A stretch of 13,840 bases of DNA from NCBI GenBank assembly GCA_035703165.1, contig DASSYR010000003.1, forward strand, positions 1 to 13,840, in the 5' to 3' direction. This document shows positions 1 to 6,437 of the stretch, piece by piece. This DNA comes from AWTP1-9 sp035703165 (GTDB taxonomy: Bacteria; Bacteroidota; Bacteroidia; Chitinophagales; Chitinophagaceae). The notes under the pieces are model-generated. The model saw only the letters and a program-made list of their open reading frames with translations. It searched no databases and was not told the origin of the DNA. A program made the position numbers and the translations under genes. Each line of letters begins with the position of its first letter. The first letter of the stretch is position 1.

Positions 1-310
1 GACCTTCCACCCACTGTATGCGGTCATTACCCGTACCAGGACACAAATAAAAATCCTTGGATGAAGTAAACTGGTTGTCAATTACCCCGGTTCCAAACGG
101 ATCTAACACATAAGCATGAATAGGAATGCTATTAATGTTAGATATTGACCATTCTTGTGGATTACCATCAATGTTGGCCACGGAAAATTGGGCCTTGCCT
201 ACAAAGGCTGTAAGAAATAATAGCAGAAAGAAAAAAAGCTTTTTGATTAACCAAAATCCTCCCGTTTTCTGCTTTGCAAAGGAGGAATCGGTAAGTAAAA
301 TGTTACCCAT
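1..310 (-). CDS. Secreted protein, N-terminal part only (gene runs off left edge)
   Basis: An open frame read leftward from the ATG at 308-310 stays open to the window edge, giving about 103 residues. The N-terminus has a long polar stretch, then two lysines followed by an unbroken hydrophobic run (residues about 26-38, LFFFLLLFLTAFV) ending in G-K-A-Q-F. This is a signal peptide with the A-Q cleavage context common in Bacteroidota exported proteins. The mature start reads SVANIDGNPQEWS and later DPFGTGVIDNQFTSSKDF. I associate this 'DGNP..W' followed by 'DPFG..IDDQFT' pattern with large surface or T9SS-secreted proteins of Chitinophagaceae, but that is recollection of family style, not a match I could test. 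The catalytic or adhesive domains and any sorting signal would lie outside the window. No promoter of Bacteroidota type was found upstream. The start is the only ATG ahead of the hydrophobic segment, though its pre-signal region is unusually long. Confidence 0.75.
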   Translation of the reverse strand, partial: MGNILLTDSSFAKQKTGGFWLIKKLFFFLLLFLTAFVGKAQFSVANIDGNPQEWSISNINSIPIHAYVLDPFGTGVIDNQFTSSKDFYLCPGTGNDRIQWVEG

Positions 311-835
311 AGAGTTTAATTTAAGTATGAAAAATTTTGTTTTGCAGTGACGATCTTTTACGTACCGCAGGTTTTAAAAAGGACTAAATGGCTGTTTTCT
401 CTGAGGGTAAAAAAACCAGAACCACTTTATGCTTGACATACCAGAAAGCAGTACTGCTTATATACCGGTAACGCATATAACAATTCTCACAGGCTCTTTC
501 ATTTAGGAATGGAAAGATTATTTATAATAGAAGGAAATTGGAGAGAAATACATAAGAAGTGGATTTAACACGGATTATTTGCTAAAGATGTTTTACCAGG
601 AACCATTCCATAGCGATATTGAAGACGGGGCAATTCGTCAACAAAAGGGAAACGATTCAGGTTTGTTGTAGGGGAACGATACAAGTGTGTTTTAAATAGC
701 GGGTTAATGCGGAAGAGTATGAATGAAGTTTATATGTACACGAAGGTAGGAAGGCCTTATGTGAAAATTAAATATTAAATAAATTATTAATGTATCAGCG
801 GTTCAAAAACAAAAATATAGCTTATAGCTATAAAG
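311..835. other. Gene-poor intergenic region
   Basis: About 525 bp between the fusA terminator and the partial secreted-protein gene, in which I see no convincing gene. An open stretch in the plus direction at roughly 622-778 lacks a persuasive start and resembles nothing I recognise. A 14-bp perfect palindrome lies at 446-459 and a short TATAGCTATA palindrome at 823-832. No TAnnTTTG element pointing at the left-hand gene was found, so its promoter is unassigned although it should lie here. Confidence 0.6.
446..459. repeat. 14-bp perfect palindrome (possible operator)
   Basis: The sequence AAGCAGTACTGCTT is a perfect inverted repeat with no spacer, centred between 452 and 453. It lies about 140 bp upstream of the partial secreted-protein gene. 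Such a dyad could bind a dimeric regulator, but one copy in AT-rich DNA can arise by chance and no second copy was seen nearby. Confidence 0.3.
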
Positions 836-871
836 AAGAAGCTGCCCTTTTATAAATGAAGGCAGCTTCTT
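836..871 (-). terminator. Terminator-like hairpin downstream of fusA
   Basis: An 11-bp perfect inverted repeat (836-846 with 861-871, AAGAAGCTGCC and its complement) has a 14-nt loop and lies 33 bp past the fusA stop codon. The minus-strand 3' side continues into a T-rich but interrupted tail (CTTTATAG), so termination strength is uncertain. Position and stem make it the likely end of the fusA transcript. Confidence 0.65.
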
Positions 872-903
872 TTAAAAATAAAATAAAATGTTTTTTATTC
901 AGT

Positions 904-3048
904 TTAAGCTGTTACTTTTCCTTTCACTTTAGCAATTACTTCTTCTGCAATATTATTAGGTGCAGGAGCATAATGACTAAATTCCATTGTTGATGTGGCA
1001 CGACCGGAAGATAAAGAACGTAACTGGGTAACATAACCGAACATTTCACTTAAAGGAACTTTAGCTTTGATTACTTGTGCATTTCCTTTTGTATCCATTC
1101 CTTCCAACATACCTCTGCGGCGGTTTAAATCTCCTGTTACATCCCCCATATATTGATCCGGAGTAACTACTTCTACCTTCATAATGGGTTCGAGTAAAAC
1201 CGGTTTTGCTTTGCGGCCAGCTTCCCGGAAACCACTTTTTGCGCACAACTCAAAGCTCATGGCATCAGAGTCCACATCGTGGTAACTTCCATCAAACACG
1301 CGGACTTTCATATTCACCATTGGATAGTTAGCCAATACGCCATTGCTCATAGAGGTTTCAAAACCTTTTGTAATAGCAGGTACAAATTCTTTTGGAATGG
1401 AACCTCCGAAAATATCGTTTATAAACTGGAAGGACTTACCGGGATTTTCTTTCAGCCATTCCTCATCAGCAGGCCCAATTTCAAAAATAATATCAGCAAA
1501 CTTACCACGACCACCGGTTTGTTTCTTTAAAACTTCACGATGTTCAATAGTTTGCTTAAAGGCTTCTTTATAAGCAACCTGAGGCGCTCCCTGGTTTACT
1601 TCCACTTTAAACTCACGTTTCATACGATCCACAATAATTTCAAGGTGCAACTCACCCATACCACTTAAAATGGTTTGACCGGTTTCTTCGTCAGTTTTAA
1701 CACGAAGCGTTGGATCTTCTTCTACCAGTTTGGCAATAGCCATGCCCATTTTATCAACGTCCACCTGTGCCTTAGGCTCTACCGCCAGCGAGATTACGGG
1801 TTCCGGAATGAACATGTTCTCTAACACGATGGGATGATCCTCATCGCACAAAGTATCACCGGTTTTAATTTCTTTAAATCCTACAGCAGCGCCAATATCG
1901 CCGGCTTCAATAAACTCTATGGGATTTTGCTTGTTGGCAAACATCTTCATAATACGGCTGATACGTTCTTTTTTACCGCTTCTTACATTCAATACATAAC
2001 TACCGGCATCTAAGTGACCGGAATAGCAACGGAAGAATGCTAAACGCCCTACAAACGGGTCTGTCATAATTTTAAATGCCAAAGCAGAGAATGGCTCTTT
2101 CGGATCTGGTTTACGGCTTAATTCTTCGCCACTATCAGGATCCGTTCCTTTAATAGCCTCAATATCTGCCGGAGAAGGCAGGTAGCGACAAACTGCATCC
2201 AAAGCAGTTTGTACACCTTTATTTTTGAAAGATGAGCCACACATCATGGGTACAATGGACAAATCAATAGTAGCCCTGCGAATAGCATTATGAATCTCAT
2301 CTTCGGTAATGCTGTCCGGACTATCAAAAAATTTCTCCATTAGTTTATCATCGTATTCAGCAACAGCTTCTACCAATTGCGCTCTCCACTCTTTTGCTTC
2401 TTCTACCATATCAGCCGGAATAGCAATTTCATCAAAAGTCATTCCTTCTGTTTCCATGTGCCAGATGATGCCTTTCATCTTAATTAAATCCACCACACCT
2501 TTAAAATCATCCTCAGCTCCAATAGGTAATTGCAGGGGCACAGCTTTTGAACCCAGCATTTCTTTTACCTGCTTAACTACATTTAAAAAGTCAGCACCAC
2601 TACGGTCCATCTTATTAACAAAACCTATACGGGGAACATTGTAACGATTAGCCTGGCGCCAAACCGTTTCAGATTGAGGTTCCACACCATCTACTGCGCT
2701 GAATAAAGCAATCAAACCATCCAAAACACGCATAGAACGTTCTACTTCTACCGTAAAGTCCACGTGTCCCGGAGTATCTATGATATTAAAATTATATTTC
2801 TTGGTTTCCGGTGTTACTTTACCCAAAACAGTTGGAAAATTCCATTGACAGCTTACTGCTGCAGAAGTAATGGTAATACCTCTTTCTTTTTCCTGTTCCA
2901 TCCAGTCGGTGGTTGCAGCACCATCATGCACCTCACCAATTTTATGAATCATACCGGTATAACGGAGGATACGTTCGGTAGTAGTTGTTTTTCCGGCATC
3001 AATATGAGCCGCAATACCAAAGTTTCTCTGAAGTTTTAAGTCTGCCAT
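904..3048 (-). CDS. fusA: Elongation factor G
   Basis: This is the translational GTPase that drives ribosomal translocation and, with ribosome recycling factor, subunit splitting in the cytoplasm. The 714-residue protein is full length. The GTPase domain carries the P-loop AHIDAGKT (14-21), switch I RGITITSAA (57-64), DTPGH with the catalytic-type His (91-95), NKMD (145-148) and a G5-like GSSFKNKGVQ (271-280). Domain II follows from about 320, domain III around 418-490 (SGMGELHLE at 462-470), domain IV with QTGGRGKFA (510-518), and domain V ending in the conserved FGYVTQLRSLSSGRATSTMEF (670-690). All GTPase motifs are intact, which argues for canonical EF-G and against the GTP-independent EF-G2 type known from Bacteroides. 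Unlike the common rpsL-rpsG-fusA arrangement, no ribosomal protein gene adjoins it. It appears monocistronic, with its own promoter, long leader and terminator. Confidence 0.98.
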   Translation of the reverse strand: MADLKLQRNFGIAAHIDAGKTTTTERILRYTGMIHKIGEVHDGAATTDWMEQEKERGITITSAAVSCQWNFPTVLGKVTPETKKYNFNIIDTPGHVDFTVEVERSMRVLDGLIALFSAVDGVEPQSETVWRQANRYNVPRIGFVNKMDRSGADFLNVVKQVKEMLGSKAVPLQLPIGAEDDFKGVVDLIKMKGIIWHMETEGMTFDEIAIPADMVEEAKEWRAQLVEAVAEYDDKLMEKFFDSPDSITEDEIHNAIRRATIDLSIVPMMCGSSFKNKGVQTALDAVCRYLPSPADIEAIKGTDPDSGEELSRKPDPKEPFSALAFKIMTDPFVGRLAFFRCYSGHLDAGSYVLNVRSGKKERISRIMKMFANKQNPIEFIEAGDIGAAVGFKEIKTGDTLCDEDHPIVLENMFIPEPVISLAVEPKAQVDVDKMGMAIAKLVEEDPTLRVKTDEETGQTILSGMGELHLEIIVDRMKREFKVEVNQGAPQVAYKEAFKQTIEHREVLKKQTGGRGKFADIIFEIGPADEEWLKENPGKSFQFINDIFGGSIPKEFVPAITKGFETSMSNGVLANYPMVNMKVRVFDGSYHDVDSDAMSFELCAKSGFREAGRKAKPVLLEPIMKVEVVTPDQYMGDVTGDLNRRRGMLEGMDTKGNAQVIKAKVPLSEMFGYVTQLRSLSSGRATSTMEFSHYAPAPNNIAEEVIAKVKGKVTA

Positions 3049-3315
3049 GACTATTTAATTTGATTTATTTGTTTTAAACGTTTTATTTATTTTGATTTTT
3101 TTTGAACTGTAATACTGCTAAACTTCTGATGTATCATTTCCCGTAAACTTGCGGGATACTTTCGGGACTTATATCAGCTGTGAAAATGTAAGATTGAGCC
3201 CCGGCTAATCGGGTTCTACTGGCTGATATGTGAAGATTAGACTCTCATAGACTGCCAAATCAGAAACGCCCTTTCCCCTCTTTTATCTAAACCTCAATAA
3301 TGGCATTTTCTTTTG
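3049..3315 (-). promoter_or_regulatory. Long structured 5' leader of fusA
   Basis: Between the predicted transcription start (about 3315) and the fusA ATG lie about 267 nt that can fold. An 8-bp stem pairs 3171-3178 with 3222-3229 (ATATCAGC/GCTGATAT) and encloses a CCCG/CGGG hairpin (3200-3203 with 3210-3213). A second hairpin pairs 3140-3143 with 3152-3155, extended across a bulge by GTAT/ATAC (3131-3134 with 3156-3159). The last 60 nt before the ATG are very A/T rich and unstructured, as is usual for Bacteroidota translation starts. Regulation by this leader is inference; I recognise no known riboswitch in it. Confidence 0.45.
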
Positions 3316-3321
3316 GCGGCG

Positions 3322-3353
3322 CAAAGGTAAGAAAATTCAGGGAAGTACAGCAA
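3322..3353 (-). promoter_or_regulatory. fusA promoter, Bacteroidota type
   Basis: On the minus strand a perfect -7 element TACCTTTG (3329-3322, matching TAnnTTTG) lies 21 bp downstream of a TTG (3353-3351) that serves as the -33 element. This fits the primary sigma factor consensus of Bacteroidota (TTTG, about 19-21 bp, TAnnTTTG). Transcription would begin near 3315, well upstream of fusA. Confidence 0.75.
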
Positions 3354-3411
3354 TTTTTAGAAACTAATTTTAAGAGCACTATAAAAGCAAAATGTATTTG
3401 TTCATAACAGA

Positions 3412-3433
3412 AATCCCGTCAAAAGACGGGATT
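3412..3433. terminator. Orphan GC-rich hairpin, terminator-like
   Basis: A perfect 9-bp inverted repeat (AATCCCGTC, 3412-3420, with GACGGGATT, 3425-3433) has a 4-nt AAAA loop. The plus-strand side is followed by AGCTTTT, a poor to fair T-tract; the minus-strand side by TCTGTTAT. It sits about 60 bp upstream of the fusA promoter and about 280 bp beyond the stop of the minus-strand T9SS gene, which already has a better terminator. It could end an unannotated plus-strand RNA or act as a backup insulator ahead of fusA. The remaining DNA from 3434 to 3666 shows no gene or other structure I can support. Confidence 0.4.
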
Positions 3434-3666
3434 AGCTTTTCATAATCAAACCACTTGGTATTTTAAAAAGTTCTATAAGTTTATTCACACGTCATATTTT
3501 ATTTGACTGTTGATTTTATTACATGCCGAGGGAATTACATAATAAAGCTTTTGCTTATGAAATCCAAAGCATTAATAAAACGTTATCCAACTAAAATGAA
3601 AAGTGTGTTTTTTAGGTTATGTAAGAATTACTGATTTGCCGTGCAATAAAACTTGTTTGTGATTAC

Positions 3667-3697
3667 AAAACTGAGGGCATTTAGGGAATGCCCTCAG
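3667..3697 (-). terminator. Intrinsic terminator of the T9SS-protein gene
   Basis: An 11-bp perfect stem (3671-3681 with 3687-3697, CTGAGGGCATT and its complement) has a 5-nt loop and is followed on the minus strand by TTTTG. It begins 17 bp past the stop codon of the gene ending at 3714. Confidence 0.85.
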
Positions 3698-3713
3698 GTG
3701 AATTATTGGGCTT

Positions 3714-5276
3714 TTATTGAATTACTAATTTGTTAACCAATACATCCCCGGTTTCTTTAACGTTTACACGAATTGTATAAATTCCTGGTTTAAGATTGGT
3801 TAGCTGTATGTTCTTAAGGCTGGTAGCGTTCCAGCGTTTAACCTCCTTTCCTGAAATATCATTTACATAAATATCAACAATTCCGGCGCCTTCAGGAATC
3901 GTAACTTTTACCAAATCCTTACCTGGGTTGGGGTATAAAAGAACACTGAATTTTTTTGAATTATTTCGAATAGAGCGGATTTCGCTGTAGCTTTCTTTTG
4001 CGTCAAGGTCAACTTGTTTTATTCTATAAAATACCTGACCTCTGCCCACCAGACTTTCTGCATCATTAACAGTATAGTCAATTGAAATACCGCTGTTTCC
4101 ATAAAGAGCTTTAGAAGGCACTGTGGCTATTGTTTGGAAATATCCGCTAGAAAATTTCCGTTGTACTTCAAATTCTTTGTTATTTAGCTCTTGCGCAGTT
4201 TGCCATTTTAGAACAACCTTATCGCTATACTGCTGTGCACTAAAAGAAGCAAATTTAACGGGCAATCCTCCACCGGAAGGCACAAGAATGTAAGCTACTG
4301 CTGTATCCTTTAAATTGGTAGGATCTTTTACCTGATAAATAAAGTTAACCAAAGTATTAGAAGGCGCTACAGTACCATTTCGAACAAAAGAAAAAGTACC
4401 GTCCGGATTTAGCGTTACTGTACCGTATGTTGCAGCTGTGTTGGCGTTAATCAGTGACCATGTCATTTGAGGCTGGGGATGATTATCCGGGTCCCCGTCA
4501 AAACCATCATTAACGGCATTACTTCCCGGGCCGGTGGGTAAAGAACGCGTTTCATAAGTGGCTGGGGGTGTATAGGCTAAATTTGAACCATAAAGATTGC
4601 CTTTGAATGTTGCATAGACATTATTCGTTGGCAAATTAAACTGATCGTCATTAGCAATGGGTGGGCACGTTACACTTAGCTGGCAATCTGTAAGGTAGAA
4701 GCAAAAATTATCCAGCACATATTTTATACCCGGTTGATTACAGTTTTGATCCTGTGCTCCAAAACGGAACAATAATTTAAACTGATTAACTCCCACAGGT
4801 AAGTTTACAATTATTCCATAAGTACCTGTATTCGTTAATGGAAAATCTAAGTAAGACCCCAATATATCTGAGCCTGTTGGCTCAGTTGTACTGTTGTACG
4901 TACTGGGTACAATAAAAATATCTATAACCGTTACGCATAAAAATTGCGTTTTTCTTGATGAACAGTTAAGATTAGCATCAAAGGCCCAAATATCAAAACC
5001 GGCAAAAATATTAGCTCCGGCAAAGGGCGATGTGATGGTGGGTGTTAAAACATTGGCAGGGTTGTTGCCTCCTACACCAGGGGTAACAATTCCATTTTCA
5101 ACTAAACAAGATGCATCAGGATTATTGTATTGTTCAATTTTTGCACCTTGAGAAAGAACCCAGCCTGATGGCTTATTACCATTATTAGTGCCAAATGATT
5201 CGCATGAAATTAGTGTTTGGGCACGTAAGGTAGCAGATGCAAATAATGCTAAAATAAAGAGTAAAAACTTTTTCAT
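3714..5276 (-). CDS. T9SS-secreted multidomain protein with Ig-like domain
   Basis: A 520-residue exported protein of unknown substrate. The chosen start (ATG at 5274-5276) begins MKKFLLFILALFASATLRAQ, a clean signal peptide; an upstream in-frame ATG at 5312 would add 12 residues ahead of it and is less likely. The mature N-terminal half (about 25-205) is a cysteine-containing beta-rich region resembling a carbohydrate- or ligand-binding jelly roll. Next is an Ig/cadherin-like segment: ANDDQFNLP near 208-215 and GTVTLNPDGTFSFVRNG near 285-301, typical of VCBS/tandem Ig-like modules. A fibronectin-III-like segment follows (LPVKFASFSA through KVVLKW, about 338-358). The C-terminus (about 446-520) has LYPNP, an ISGKEVKRW strand, LKPGIYTIRV and a terminal basic-hydrophobic VNKLVIQ, which is the type A T9SS sorting domain. 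Such proteins cross the outer membrane by T9SS and are released or anchored on the surface. No catalytic motif was recognised, so adhesion or binding is only a guess. Confidence 0.88.
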   Translation of the reverse strand: MKKFLLFILALFASATLRAQTLISCESFGTNNGNKPSGWVLSQGAKIEQYNNPDASCLVENGIVTPGVGGNNPANVLTPTITSPFAGANIFAGFDIWAFDANLNCSSRKTQFLCVTVIDIFIVPSTYNSTTEPTGSDILGSYLDFPLTNTGTYGIIVNLPVGVNQFKLLFRFGAQDQNCNQPGIKYVLDNFCFYLTDCQLSVTCPPIANDDQFNLPTNNVYATFKGNLYGSNLAYTPPATYETRSLPTGPGSNAVNDGFDGDPDNHPQPQMTWSLINANTAATYGTVTLNPDGTFSFVRNGTVAPSNTLVNFIYQVKDPTNLKDTAVAYILVPSGGGLPVKFASFSAQQYSDKVVLKWQTAQELNNKEFEVQRKFSSGYFQTIATVPSKALYGNSGISIDYTVNDAESLVGRGQVFYRIKQVDLDAKESYSEIRSIRNNSKKFSVLLYPNPGKDLVKVTIPEGAGIVDIYVNDISGKEVKRWNATSLKNIQLTNLKPGIYTIRVNVKETGDVLVNKLVIQ

Positions 5277-5654
5277 ACCTCGTGGTTTTAATTTGAGTAA
5301 ATAAATTGTCAATGGCCTTCAAGAGGACGGTAGATGTTGAAAAAGTTTTTGAATAAGAATGGTGGATTGGAAAAAACGAGTAAATCCTGGCCGATACCAG
5401 GTTTATTAGTTTACAGGGTGAAAAGGGATTAACATCTATCAGTTTTACCGATGATTCAAGATTCGTAGGAAAAGGGGATTGCAGTGGCTATTTTAGTTAA
5501 CCAAAGGCAAGTATTGGTATAAAGTGCTGAAGATTTTTTAAGGAAGGTTGGAGGACAACAGAATCCATGATGAATTACAATACGAAAATACTCTGTGAAA
5601 TTTTTAATTCATAATTATTCACAAATAATTTGTGTAATAGGGTTGCAAAGAACT
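5277..5654. other. Intergenic region upstream of the T9SS gene
   Basis: About 380 bp with no supportable gene. It must contain the T9SS gene promoter, but only a degenerate candidate is seen: TGCCTTTG on the minus strand near 5500, with TTC about 19 bp upstream. Short inverted repeats occur at 5386-5401 (CCTGG/CCAGG) and 5620-5634 (CACAAA/TTTGTG). The latter is 20 bp past the cmk stop and might be a weak AT-rich terminator, though it has no T-tract. Confidence 0.4.
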
Positions 5655-6338
5655 TTATTCCCGGTTTCGCTCTCTCACTATTTCTAATGCTAATGCAAAT
5701 TGCTCGTCTTCTGTAAGATTTGTGTTATCCAGTACTATGGCATCATCTGCCTTTTTCAAGGGGCTTATCTCTCTATGAGAATCAATATAATCCCTCATCT
5801 CAAGGTTGTTTTTTACTTCCTCAATGGTGATGTTGGGATTTTTATTATATAATTCTTTAAATCTTCTTTCTACCCTTACTGCATTATCAGCGGTCATAAA
5901 TATCTTAAGTTCTGCGTCAGGAAAAACGACGGTACCAATATCTCGTCCATCCATCACAATTCCTTTTTTTTCGCCCATTTTTTTTTGCTGTTCAACTGCA
6001 AATTCTCTTACAGGCTTGATAGCCGCTATTTCGCTTACTTTTTCGGCAACTACCAGGTCTCTAATTACATATTCCACATTCTCTCCATTTAAAATTATTT
6101 CTGATTTATCACTTAATGGATTGAATTCAAACTCAATAGCAATATCTTCCAAGGCTTCTTTAACCTTTTTTTCATCTGTCCAATCCACATGATTTCGTAA
6201 AAAATACAGGGTTATGGCCCGGTACATAGCCCCACTATCAATATATATATACCCTAATTTTTTAGCAAGTTGTTTGGCAAGGGTGCTTTTTCCGCACGAT
6301 GACCAACCGTCAATTGTAATAATGATATCCTTAGCCAT
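5655..6338 (-). CDS. cmk: Cytidylate kinase
   Basis: Phosphorylates CMP and dCMP to the diphosphates with ATP, in cytoplasmic pyrimidine salvage and in recycling CMP from RNA and phospholipid turnover. With the start at 6336-6338 (MAKDIIITIDGW) the protein has 227 residues, the usual size. It shows a P-loop variant GWSSCGKST (11-19; family form G-P-S-G-S-G-K-S/T), DSGAMYR (34-40), the NMP-binding insert at about 70-110, DGRDIGTVVFPDA (130-142) and the lid/C-terminal signature R-D-x-x-D-S-x-R-E-x-S-P-L-x-x-A-D-D-A (182-200), all with the expected catalytic Arg and Asp residues. The open frame extends 19 codons upstream (MAFCFIRIFF...), but those residues precede the conserved beta strand and overlap the likely promoter, so I reject them. 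It follows clpC by about 100 bp, separated by a terminator, so it is probably transcribed independently. Confidence 0.95.
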   Translation of the reverse strand: MAKDIIITIDGWSSCGKSTLAKQLAKKLGYIYIDSGAMYRAITLYFLRNHVDWTDEKKVKEALEDIAIEFEFNPLSDKSEIILNGENVEYVIRDLVVAEKVSEIAAIKPVREFAVEQQKKMGEKKGIVMDGRDIGTVVFPDAELKIFMTADNAVRVERRFKELYNKNPNITIEEVKNNLEMRDYIDSHREISPLKKADDAIVLDNTNLTEDEQFALALEIVRERNRE

Positions 6339-6355
6339 TGGGTTAAAAATTTTTG

Positions 6356-6389
6356 CAAAAATGCAGAAAAAGATTCTTATAAAACAAAA
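6356..6389 (-). promoter_or_regulatory. Candidate cmk promoter overlapping the clpC terminator tail
   Basis: On the minus strand TTTTG (6389-6385) is followed after 21 bp by CATTTTTG (6363-6356), one mismatch from TAnnTTTG. Transcription would start about 10 nt before the cmk ATG at 6338, a short leader. The putative -33 element is the same T-run that terminates clpC transcription. The single mismatch at a key position keeps this tentative. Confidence 0.35.
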
Positions 6390-6416
6390 AGCCATCCGCC
6401 TTAAACGGGGATGGCT
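6385..6416 (-). terminator. Intrinsic terminator of clpC
   Basis: An 8-bp perfect stem (AGCCATCC 6390-6397 with GGATGGCT 6409-6416), possibly extended by further CG pairs across a small bulge, is followed on the minus strand by TTTTTGTTTT. It begins 22 bp past the clpC stop codon and separates clpC from cmk. Confidence 0.88.
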
Positions 6417-6437
6417 CTATCAAAACTTTGTTATACT

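Noticed and set aside
126..350. Plus-strand open frame of 74 codons
   Set aside because: It overlaps the minus-strand secreted-protein gene with its signal peptide, and its product shows no recognisable domain; it is a shadow frame.
433..460. TTGACA followed by a TATATA-like stretch, a sigma70-style promoter
   Set aside because: The spacing is about 20 bp, the promoters seen elsewhere in the window are of the Bacteroidota type, and no plus-strand gene follows.
622..778. Plus-strand open stretch of about 50 codons in the left intergenic gap
   Set aside because: It has no convincing start or promoter, and the translation resembles no family I know; its length is unremarkable by chance.
2309..2644. 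Plus-strand open frame of 111 codons inside fusA
   Set aside because: It is fully antisense to conserved EF-G coding sequence; similar shadows occur within cmk (5806-6192), clpC (8617-8940) and the T9SS gene (4894-5151).
3283..3306. Possible 7-residue leader peptide (MPLLRFR) near the 5' end of the fusA transcript
   Set aside because: A tiny ORF is expected by chance in a 267-nt leader, and no attenuator-like codon pattern or linked terminator is seen.
5277..5312. N-terminal extension of the T9SS protein by 12 codons
   Set aside because: The internal ATG at 5276 gives a standard signal peptide starting MKK; the extension would place a charged stretch ahead of it.
6339..6395. N-terminal extension of cmk by 19 codons
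   Set aside because: The added residues precede the conserved first strand, would make the protein longer than the family norm, and overlap the likely promoter region.
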